Shown: piece after piece, positions 1-6,409 of the stretch
Numbering within the stretch: position 1 is the stretch's first letter
Layout of the letters: every line of letters begins with the position of its first letter
NCBI GenBank assembly: GCA_003519375.1
Contig: DOWV01000226.1
Location: forward strand, 4,767-11,666
Reading direction: 5' to 3'
Origin: Bacteroidota bacterium
GTDB lineage: Bacteria > Bacteroidota > Ignavibacteria > UBA10030
DNA: 6,900 nt
Notes under the pieces: generated by a model
Databases searched by the model: none
The model's input: only the letters and a program-made list of their open reading frames with translations
What the model was told of the DNA's origin: nothing
Program-made: the position numbers and the translations under genes

Positions 1-342
1 CGGAATTCCGATGGGGACAACGCCGACAGAGGCTTCCGGATTTCGCTGTTTTGAATCAGGGAATAAGAGGTCGCTCACCGCGAGGACGAGAAGAACAATT
101 CCTCCGCCGACGCGGAAATCGTGTTCAGTGATGCCGAGGAAATTGAAAATGAGCCGTCCGCCGAAGAGAAACGCAACTGAAACGCCAAGCGCAGTCAGGC
201 TTGCCTCAGTAATCAGGGTGTGCCTCTGATTCCGATTCATCCCCTCGGTGAGAGAGAGAAAGATCGGCACCACGCCGAGAACATCGATCGCGACAAAGAG
301 AGGGATAAAGGAGAGAAGAAGCGAATTGAAATCAAACGCCAT
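1..342 (-). CDS. MarC-family integral membrane protein, N-terminal part (cut by window edge)
   Basis: Only the first 114 codons are inside the window; the rest lies beyond base 1. The ATG at 342 is the first start after an in-frame stop (the TGA of the gene upstream, 391-393). No clear Shine-Dalgarno sequence precedes it. The protein opens with a hydrophobic helix carrying FVAIDVLGVVPIFLSLTEG (about residues 16-34), which closely resembles the MarC (UPF0056) N-terminal signature. A second helix follows (about 48-70), then an FRVGGGIVLLVLAV segment (76-89) and the VGVVPIGIP stretch (106-114), which matches the family's conserved VPLAIP region. MarC proteins are six-helix inner-membrane proteins. 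Their old link to multiple antibiotic resistance was not upheld and their true substrate is unknown. The gene lies 48 bp after the 88-residue gene and is probably co-transcribed with it. The family call is strong; the function is open. Confidence 0.88.
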   Translation of the reverse strand, partial: MAFDFNSLLLSFIPLFVAIDVLGVVPIFLSLTEGMNRNQRHTLITEASLTALGVSVAFLFGGRLIFNFLGITEHDFRVGGGIVLLVLAVSDLLFPDSKQRNPEASVGVVPIGIP

Positions 343-390
343 GGTAACGGACGAATGAGTGTCGGGGGAGAGTCTGCGTTTCAGATCGGA

Positions 391-657
391 TCAGGAAACC
401 TGGATTCCCTTTTCGCGGAGCCGCTGCGTTACGATGCGAACAATTTCCGTGTGCGGAACCTGCGTACGGGTACCCGCGAACCGGATTGCCTGATCAAGCG
501 TTCCCTTCCTGTCGACGAGCCACATCCAGATGTTATAGGCGAGTCGATTGCGATCGTTCGGTTCCTGGGTCTGGATATCGGCAACGACGGTGGCTGCAAT
601 GTTTTCGAGGCTGTCGGCCGGAGCTTGGACTACCTGAGAAGGTGCTTTGGTCGTCAT
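391..657 (-). CDS. Small hypothetical protein, 88 residues
   Basis: I do not recognise this protein. It is soluble, with no signal peptide or membrane segment. A short flexible start (residues 1-15) is followed by a helical-looking stretch (16-28), an aromatic segment YNIWMWLVD (41-49), a further helix (50-61) and a C-terminal charged helix (69-84) ending in GIQVS. The frame prefers C or G in third positions (for example CTC, GTC, AAC, ATC), as the neighbouring real genes do, which supports it as coding. It sits between the receptor phosphatase (123 bp upstream) and marC-like (48 bp downstream) on the same strand, with a promoter-like sequence just upstream. The Shine-Dalgarno sequence is weak (AAGAAA about 5 bases before the ATG). 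It does not look like a STAS domain, so it is not an obvious substrate for the upstream phosphatase. It could be a small regulatory or structural protein; this is undetermined. Confidence 0.72.
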   Translation of the reverse strand: MTTKAPSQVVQAPADSLENIAATVVADIQTQEPNDRNRLAYNIWMWLVDRKGTLDQAIRFAGTRTQVPHTEIVRIVTQRLREKGIQVS

Positions 658-706
658 CGTAGTTTCTTATCGTTCGCTGGGTGTTTCAGAATTTCAGAGC
701 AGAATG

Positions 707-734
707 AATATATGGAGTTTTTCCGAAAAAACAA
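707..734 (-). promoter_or_regulatory. Candidate promoter for the 88-residue gene and MarC gene
   Basis: Read on the minus strand, TTGTTT (729-734) and TATATT (707-712) are separated by 16 bases, in a locally A+T-rich stretch inside an otherwise G+C-richer region. The same bases also fit a Bacteroidota-like layout, TTG-N19-TATATTC. Transcription would start near base 700, leaving a leader of roughly 43 bases before the ATG at 657. The match is by eye only. Confidence 0.4.
717..732. repeat. Short inverted repeat overlapping the candidate promoter
   Basis: GTTTTT and AAAAAC are perfect inverted copies separated by four bases (CCGA on the plus strand, TCGG on the minus strand). The stem is mostly A-T, so a transcript hairpin would be weak, and no U tract follows outside the stem on the minus strand. 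It may be an incidental A/T-rich dyad, a weak terminator after the phosphatase gene, or a protein-binding site over the -35/spacer region. Confidence 0.3.
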
Positions 735-780
735 TTAGCTCGCAGCGACAAACCCGGATCCGCTCCACCCGGTCCTTGTT

Positions 781-3312
781 CTAGTCTTCCGGCACCCGGG
801 ACTTCACCACCACGACTGTGAGATCATCGTTTTGTTCGGCTGCGCCGCGGTAATCCGCAACTGAAGTAAGGATGGTCTCCTGAAGCTGCCGGGCCGTCAT
901 GGAACGTCTCGTCCGCACGAGATCGAAGACCGTTTCTTCGCCGAACGGGACTTCACCTTCGTTCATCGCTTCCGTGAGTCCGTCAGAGTAGAACACGAAG
1001 AGGCTGTCGGAATGCAGGGGCCGCCGGATTTCCTCCAGTTCCTGCTCGAAGACGGGGCCTCGTTCGAGGCCGAGGCCGATGCCTCCTCCTCGGAGATACT
1101 CGAGCGATCCATTCACACCGATAAGAGCCTTGCTGTGACCGGCCCTGCAGATGAGAACTTCCTTTCGCCGAAGATCAAAAAGGGCAAGGATCATCGTAAT
1201 GAAGGATTTTCGCTCCATGCTCTCATAGATGCGGCGATTGACCTGAACCAGCATGTCGCGCGGATGTTCGTGCATCGGGGCGATGACCTGAATCATGCCC
1301 TGGATCTTTGACATGTAAAGAGCCGCTGAGACTCCCTTTCCGGAGACATCCCCGACGACGACAAGGAGTTTCCCGTCGCCCAGCTCGATGTAGTCATAGT
1401 AATCACCCCCGACCGTGGACGCCGGGATCGAGATGCCGGATATGTCCAGACCTTTGATAACGGGATTTGCTTTCGGCAGGAGACTTTGCTGGATATCACG
1501 CGCGAGCGCGAGCTCTTTCTCAAAACGCTGAATCTCGATTTCCGATTGATGCAGCCGTGCATTCTCGATGGCGATCGCCGCCTGTCCGCCCACCGTCGAG
1601 AGAAGATCGATGTCTTCCTGTGAATAGACTTTCCCGGAGAGCTTGGGTCCTGCATTGATGAGGCCAATCAGGCGTCCCTGGAGGAACATCGGGACAGACA
1701 GAACAACCCCTGAACGCAGGAGCTTCTCGCGGTCGTTCGTCCCGATATCGTACAGTTCCGGTTCCGTTGAGAGAAGCGCAAACGATTGAGGCGTTCTGGT
1801 GCGTCCCAGCAGCGCGAGCAAACCGTCGGGGTCCTGCGCAAAGCTGCAATCGGAGTCTGCGATGCCGGAAGCCGAGAACGAGCACCCTTCCCTGGGATCA
1901 CAGAGAACGACCGCGAGCTTTTCAACATGCATCGTGGAGGAGATGCGCGAGAGAATCGACTCAAGAATCTCATCAAGATGGATCTTGCTCGGAAGCTCCT
2001 GGCTGAACTCGAGTAGCGCGCGCTGGTAGTTGTACCGTTCCTGATAAAAGAACCGGTCAATCCAGTCCTGCGCTCTTCGCTTCAACGGATCGAACGCAAA
2101 CGCGATCACGACAAAGGCAAAGAGATTTCCGACATCGCTTTCCTCGGTACCGAGGAGGTAGGATGTCGCAGTTCCGATGACATAAACCAGAAAGAGGTAG
2201 AGACCCGCCAGCATCGCCGTGACAACGGCATAGAGAAGGCTCTTCTTCACCACCAGATCAATGTCCATGAGCCGGTAGCGGAAAATCGCGTACCCGAATG
2301 AAACCGGCAGAAGGACGACCAACAGGGTGGGCAACAGGAGAATCGGGGATGTAAACAACACGAACTGATTTGACCTCTGCAGGATATTTGCATAGATAAT
2401 GCTGGCGATACCGATGACCACACCTGCAAGCATGGGCCGAAGCTGTTTCCGACGTGACGGATCGACGCCGACGAAATAGGTTACTGTGAAAATAATTAAT
2501 CCGGCCACAAAAGCGACGGAGGGCGTGTTCGAAGTGATAATGGAAACGAATGGAGGTAGTTCTTTCGGCATGCTTGAAAAAAACCGATAGACCACCGGCG
2601 CTATCGTGACAATGCTCAACGAATACAGAATCACCTTCAACCACCCCCACGAAGCGGCCTTCAGCTTCACCGGAAAATGGAGGAAGAAGGTGATACAGAT
2701 CGGAATCATGAAGATCCAGCCAAAAATTATTGCCGCAACGTACGTCCTGTACAGCCAGGTCTGCGAAGGGACGGACTGCGACCCCGCCAGACCAAGGAAG
2801 AGCATGGCCAGAATTCCATACCGGGCAAACATGCGCTGGATCTTTCCCTGCGGTCGACTGAGAACGACGATGTAGCCAACGACCAGGAATCCAAATCCCA
2901 GGAGGAAGTTGCCGAGATACCGGATGTCGAATACCTTCAGTACCTGAACCTTGGTTGTGAACAGCGCCCCGTCGCGTTCGATGAGATAGTCAACATAGTC
3001 GTGCAGTTTGACCTCGTTGATAATCTTCATCGCCTCCTGACCATTGCCGAACTTGATTCCGTTGATGGCGTGAAGAATATCACCGTCTTTTACACCAGCC
3101 ACGTCCGTAACGCCGCCGGGGACTACCTGTGTTATCTCAACTCCCTGTTCTCCTTTTTGCCGCGGCAACCATCCGCACTGATCATTGCTGGTAGCTTTGA
3201 AAAAGAGGATGTCGAGCGCGTGCGAGAGAGTGAGAATCAGGGCGAAGAATGTCGCGGCAGAATAGAGGATGCGGATCGTACGGGGAGAAAAGGTCGCCAT
3301 TACATTCTTCAT
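781..3312 (-). CDS. Membrane receptor PP2C/SpoIIE-type Ser/Thr phosphatase with PDZ and GAF domains
   Basis: The 843-residue product is predicted to be an inner-membrane sensor that dephosphorylates a cytoplasmic protein. A first membrane helix (about 13-38) is followed by a periplasmic PDZ-like domain (about 45-125, with VVPGGVTDVAGVKDGDIL). About nine further helices (near 132-151, 166-181, 189-212, 225-245, 262-281, 294-311, 319-345, 357-380 and 395-408) alternate with positively charged loops such as DPSRRKQLRP and DPLKRRAQD, which puts the C-terminus in the cytoplasm. A GAF domain (about 440-586), a short coiled linker with LARDIQQSLLP (603-612) and a SpoIIE/PP2C domain (about 620-838) complete it. 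Likely metal-binding aspartates are visible in GGDYYD (D637, D640), GDVSGKG (D655), YSDGLTE (D777) and QNDDLT (D829/D830), so the enzyme appears intact. Family members usually act on phosphorylated STAS anti-sigma antagonists; none is encoded nearby. The start at 3312 has a well-placed GAGGT. Confidence 0.93.
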   Translation of the reverse strand: MKNVMATFSPRTIRILYSAATFFALILTLSHALDILFFKATSNDQCGWLPRQKGEQGVEITQVVPGGVTDVAGVKDGDILHAINGIKFGNGQEAMKIINEVKLHDYVDYLIERDGALFTTKVQVLKVFDIRYLGNFLLGFGFLVVGYIVVLSRPQGKIQRMFARYGILAMLFLGLAGSQSVPSQTWLYRTYVAAIIFGWIFMIPICITFFLHFPVKLKAASWGWLKVILYSLSIVTIAPVVYRFFSSMPKELPPFVSIITSNTPSVAFVAGLIIFTVTYFVGVDPSRRKQLRPMLAGVVIGIASIIYANILQRSNQFVLFTSPILLLPTLLVVLLPVSFGYAIFRYRLMDIDLVVKKSLLYAVVTAMLAGLYLFLVYVIGTATSYLLGTEESDVGNLFAFVVIAFAFDPLKRRAQDWIDRFFYQERYNYQRALLEFSQELPSKIHLDEILESILSRISSTMHVEKLAVVLCDPREGCSFSASGIADSDCSFAQDPDGLLALLGRTRTPQSFALLSTEPELYDIGTNDREKLLRSGVVLSVPMFLQGRLIGLINAGPKLSGKVYSQEDIDLLSTVGGQAAIAIENARLHQSEIEIQRFEKELALARDIQQSLLPKANPVIKGLDISGISIPASTVGGDYYDYIELGDGKLLVVVGDVSGKGVSAALYMSKIQGMIQVIAPMHEHPRDMLVQVNRRIYESMERKSFITMILALFDLRRKEVLICRAGHSKALIGVNGSLEYLRGGGIGLGLERGPVFEQELEEIRRPLHSDSLFVFYSDGLTEAMNEGEVPFGEETVFDLVRTRRSMTARQLQETILTSVADYRGAAEQNDDLTVVVVKSRVPED

Positions 3313-3317
3313 TCGTG

Positions 3318-3322
3318 ACCTC
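3318..3322 (-). promoter_or_regulatory. Shine-Dalgarno sequence of the phosphatase gene
   Basis: GAGGT on the minus strand lies 5 bases before the ATG at 3312. This decides between that ATG and a second in-frame ATG at codon 5. It is the clearest ribosome binding site among the five genes in the window. Confidence 0.65.
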
Positions 3323-3332
3323 GTTGAGAAAA

Positions 3333-3363
3333 GATATACTTTTACTTACGGCCTGCAGGGCAA
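3333..3363 (-). promoter_or_regulatory. Weak candidate promoter for the phosphatase gene
   Basis: In the 115-bp gap after the patatin gene the minus strand has a short A/T-rich run with TATATC (3333-3338) and TTGCCC (3358-3363), 19 bases apart. The spacing is long for a standard promoter and the upstream box is poor. The gap also holds an 8-bp palindrome, CCTGCAGG (3352-3359), and a dyad, ACTCC-G-GGAGT (3386-3396), but no terminator-like hairpin with a T run. The phosphatase gene may therefore be read from this site, from the patatin promoter, or from both. Confidence 0.2.
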
Positions 3364-3427
3364 TTCGTTTCAGTGAGCGGGATTGACTCCGGGAGTGTCC
3401 TGAAGTATTCGCGCCTGCTTGCAAACG

Positions 3428-6196
3428 TCAGAACGCGTACCCGATGCTGAAATAACCGAGGAGCGGTCCCAGGCTCAACGGATTATCGAGGATTTCCTCC
3501 CTGAAATAGAAGCTCTGACCCATTGCGATTTCCATCGGACCGACCGGGGTATCGAGAGCGACTCCCAGCCCGATACCATGCCGGAAGTTCTCCAGACGCA
3601 TCGCCGCGGGGGCCGGCCAAATGGAACCAACATCATACCGCGCGAAGAAGTACGTATCGAAAAAGAACCTCATGAGACTGTGATATCGATACTCCAGGCT
3701 CGCCACGAGGAGCTGTCGTCCGCGAAGGTTGTCCTCACGGAGGCCGTAGAAGCTCTCCTGTCCCCCGAGGCTGAATTGCTCAGTGATGGGGAGGGTTACA
3801 TCAGCGAAACCGAATCGGATGCGCGGATGAAAAGTGAATCGCCCAAGAGTCTGATACCAGTCGTAGGCGAACACCATTTTGGTAAACCCCACTCCGCCCT
3901 TGATGGGCAGTACGGTCGACTCATAGCTGAAGTTCATGGAGACACCGTTACGCGGATACGGAAACCGGTCAAGGTTGTCCACTTTGGTGCCAAACCGCAG
4001 CGACCCGATTTTGTATGTCTCTGTGGGAGTTGGAGTGCCGAAGAAGCTCCATACACGCTGATTCTCAATTCGGCCTTCGACGGTGACCGTGCCGAGCCGT
4101 TCCAGTTGTGTGCCGAAGGTCGCCGAAACACCCTGCATGAACTGGCGGTATTCACCGATGCGGATCCGACTCCATTGTTTCGGGTTGCTTTTCGGCCCGT
4201 CCTCGTAGACATTCACATCCCGGAGATTTGAATACGCCCGCAACCCGAACGTGAAGTAGGAATTGAACACGCGAGTCGCTTTGAATTCGCCGACAAAGCT
4301 GCGGTTCCTGGCTCCGCCGAAGGCGTGAAATCCAAGCTCCGCCCCGATCCCCATCAAGTTCTCATCGCGCACATCGATCGACGGCTGAATACTCCGCTCA
4401 TTGTCAATGCGCATCCCGAACCTGATAAGCTCCGTGCTCCGCTCCCGGACCTTGATGATGACGACCTGGTTCTCATTCTCCGATCCCTCCTGCTGCGTGA
4501 GAACGGACACCTGTTCGAACAGGTTCGAGCCGTAGAGATTCGAGATCCCCTTGGAGACTTTCTTCACATCAAACACTTCGCCCTGTTCCCACGGAAGCTC
4601 ACGCCAGACAACATAGTCTTTGGTTTTCGAAGTCCCCACAATATCCCTGCGATAGACGATCCCCTCGTCTATCCGGATCATGGCCTGACCCGTCGAGCGA
4701 TCCAGGTTCGCTTGCCGCACTCTCGCCAGCGAAAGGCCGCGGTCGCGGTACGAAGAGAGGATATTCTCCATCGCCCGGCGACTCCTGAGAAAATTCAGCC
4801 GATGCCCAAGAAGTGATTGAAACGACGACACGAGCGTGTCCGCCCCGATTCGTCTGTTTCCGAGAATCTCGATCGATTGGAGAATGGGGGTCGGTACAAC
4901 AACAAGATTCATGAGTGCGGATCCGGAATCGATCGTCACATCGACCCGCACATCTTCGAAATCACCCGACTCATACATCCGGTTGACAAGAAGCTGCAGG
5001 GCCTCTTCCGGAATGTCCTTCTCGCGGGCGAGATCCATGACCGGCGTCAGCCACTCGCGATCGAGCGACAGGGCATCGAACTTCAGATGAGCGTTTCGGA
5101 AAAGCGCGTGCCCTGATGCGCGTTCGGTCTTCCTCGTTTGCACGAGCGTCTTCAATTGATCCACGATGTCCCGGGCCGCCCGTTCGCCCGCTGCCACAAG
5201 GCTGTCAAGATGCGTGAAGTCATCAGAAAGGTGAGCGCCCAGATCCGGCCGGATGACGAGATTGGCATTCGCCAGCTGGATCCGGTTTGCCGTTTGCATC
5301 GTGATGCCGAGAATCTGATCTGCCACCTCCCAGGGTGCATTCAACCTGGCGATGGGCCTCAGCGGGCTGGTCACATCGACCGCCACAACGATATCGGCTC
5401 CCCAGGCACGTGCGACATCCACGGGTATGTTCGAGACGAGGCCGCCGTCAAGCAAACGCGCAGTATCGCGCTGCACAGGGCTGAAGAGCAGCGGAACGGA
5501 GACGCTGGCGCGCAATGCTTCGGTCAGGTCGCCGCGATCAAGAGCAATGGCCTTGCCGGACACAAGGTCCGTTGCCACGGCACGGAACGGAATGCGCAGG
5601 TCGTCGAAACTCGGATTTGGATGATAAATCCCCTGAAGGACAAGCAGGTTCAGGTAGTTTGTCAGCCGCTGACCGGTGGAAAGTGACTGAGGAACGATGG
5701 GCTCGAATCCCTGGAACCTTACCGTGAGGATGCTCCGGTCCTCAGCGAGTTTCTGATCGAGAAAGAGATCCGCCCTCCTTGCCTCGTCATTGAAGCTCAG
5801 GACGTCGGCCCAGTTCGTGGTATCCACCATGCGTTCCAGCTGTCCGATGGAGTAACCGGATGCATAGAGACCGCCAAGAATGCTCCCGATGCTTGTCCCC
5901 ACAATAAGATCGATGGGAAGGTCTTCCTGCTCCAGAACCTTGAGAACCCCAATGCTTGCGACTCCGCGCGCACCGCCGCCGCTGAGGACAACGGCTACTT
6001 TTGGTCTTTTCACCGATCGGTAGGGCAGGAGATTAGGGATCAGCTCGCGCTCGTCGGCGAACTCAGGCCGGATCGTCATTGTGACCCCGGGAGACTGAGC
6101 GATCGCCTGTACCGGGATCGAAACAAGTACGAATCCTGCCAACGCCGCAACCAAACGCAGGATATTTTGTGATGTCCGAGGAGGGAATTCTGGCAT
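3428..6196 (-). CDS. Patatin-like phospholipase with POTRA domains and Omp85-type outer-membrane barrel
   Basis: The 922-residue product is a predicted outer-membrane protein of the PlpD/FplA (type Vd-like) kind. A signal peptide (1-33; hydrophobic core about 14-29, cleavage after AIA, before Q34) exports it. The patatin lipase domain (about 64-320) has the oxyanion-hole GGGARG (73-78), the nucleophile elbow GTSIG with Ser102, and the DGG motif with Asp250, so the Ser-Asp dyad is intact. Three POTRA-like segments follow (about 367-434, 436-511 and 514-588; the second contains IEILGNRRI). A beta-barrel region (about 589-922) ends in SIGYAF with the terminal aromatic typical of outer-membrane barrels. 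PlpD and FplA are roughly 730-760 residues with one POTRA, so this protein is longer. Family members hydrolyse phospholipids; whether the lipase faces the periplasm or the outside here cannot be told. No Shine-Dalgarno sequence precedes the ATG, but the signal peptide fixes the start. Confidence 0.93.
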   Translation of the reverse strand: MPEFPPRTSQNILRLVAALAGFVLVSIPVQAIAQSPGVTMTIRPEFADERELIPNLLPYRSVKRPKVAVVLSGGGARGVASIGVLKVLEQEDLPIDLIVGTSIGSILGGLYASGYSIGQLERMVDTTNWADVLSFNDEARRADLFLDQKLAEDRSILTVRFQGFEPIVPQSLSTGQRLTNYLNLLVLQGIYHPNPSFDDLRIPFRAVATDLVSGKAIALDRGDLTEALRASVSVPLLFSPVQRDTARLLDGGLVSNIPVDVARAWGADIVVAVDVTSPLRPIARLNAPWEVADQILGITMQTANRIQLANANLVIRPDLGAHLSDDFTHLDSLVAAGERAARDIVDQLKTLVQTRKTERASGHALFRNAHLKFDALSLDREWLTPVMDLAREKDIPEEALQLLVNRMYESGDFEDVRVDVTIDSGSALMNLVVVPTPILQSIEILGNRRIGADTLVSSFQSLLGHRLNFLRSRRAMENILSSYRDRGLSLARVRQANLDRSTGQAMIRIDEGIVYRRDIVGTSKTKDYVVWRELPWEQGEVFDVKKVSKGISNLYGSNLFEQVSVLTQQEGSENENQVVIIKVRERSTELIRFGMRIDNERSIQPSIDVRDENLMGIGAELGFHAFGGARNRSFVGEFKATRVFNSYFTFGLRAYSNLRDVNVYEDGPKSNPKQWSRIRIGEYRQFMQGVSATFGTQLERLGTVTVEGRIENQRVWSFFGTPTPTETYKIGSLRFGTKVDNLDRFPYPRNGVSMNFSYESTVLPIKGGVGFTKMVFAYDWYQTLGRFTFHPRIRFGFADVTLPITEQFSLGGQESFYGLREDNLRGRQLLVASLEYRYHSLMRFFFDTYFFARYDVGSIWPAPAAMRLENFRHGIGLGVALDTPVGPMEIAMGQSFYFREEILDNPLSLGPLLGYFSIGYAF

Positions 6197-6290
6197 GGCA
6201 ATTTGAAAGTACCGAAATCCGGACGGAATAGCAACGAAGCCCCGGCCGCGGCGTCGCCATGATCCCCTCCTCGAATCGAACCGCGCTCGC

Positions 6291-6319
6291 TTGATTTTCG
6301 GTCATCTTCAAGTTATGTT
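6291..6319 (+). promoter_or_regulatory. Weak candidate promoter for the BatA-type gene
   Basis: TTGATT (6291-6296) and TATGTT (6314-6319) are 17 bases apart on the plus strand, each matching four of six consensus bases. This would give a leader of about 84 bases before the ATG at 6410. The pair sits in the 213-bp divergent interval, which must also carry a leftward promoter for the patatin gene; no convincing one was seen. Low confidence, by eye only. Confidence 0.25.
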
Positions 6320-6409
6320 ACAAGTGAGATTGAAACGTTCATCCGACATCATTTCTCTTTCCCCGCTCAACGCATCCTGAAGATCTCTTGACACGAGTGC
6401 TGCCGTTCA

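Noticed and set aside
220..738. 172-codon open frame on the plus strand
   Set aside because: It lies antisense to the 88-residue gene and the MarC start. Its product is a low-complexity charged sequence (many Arg, Glu, Lys and Asp at the start) with no family resemblance, whereas the minus-strand products are protein-like.
1293..2060. Overlapping minus-strand open frames within the phosphatase gene
   Set aside because: They are other-register shadows of the GAF/PP2C coding sequence and are rich in Arg and Ser, as expected for shifted frames of such DNA. The main frame is uninterrupted, so no frameshift is implied.
2677..3318. 213-codon open frame on the plus strand
   Set aside because: It is antisense to the clearly recognisable PDZ/membrane part of the phosphatase and has no recognisable domain; it is a mirror of a real gene.
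3386..3396. ACTCC-G-GGAGT dyad as a terminator of the patatin gene
   Set aside because: The arms are separated by one base, too short for a hairpin loop, and no T run follows on the minus strand.
3419..4231. 270-codon open frame on the plus strand
   Set aside because: It is antisense to the Omp85 barrel of the patatin protein. Its length is explained by codon bias of the real gene, and no domain or signal was seen in it.
4325..5686. Several plus-strand open frames of 99-182 codons
   Set aside because: All are antisense to the POTRA and patatin domains, whose motifs are intact on the minus strand. They show no family resemblance or consistent start sites.
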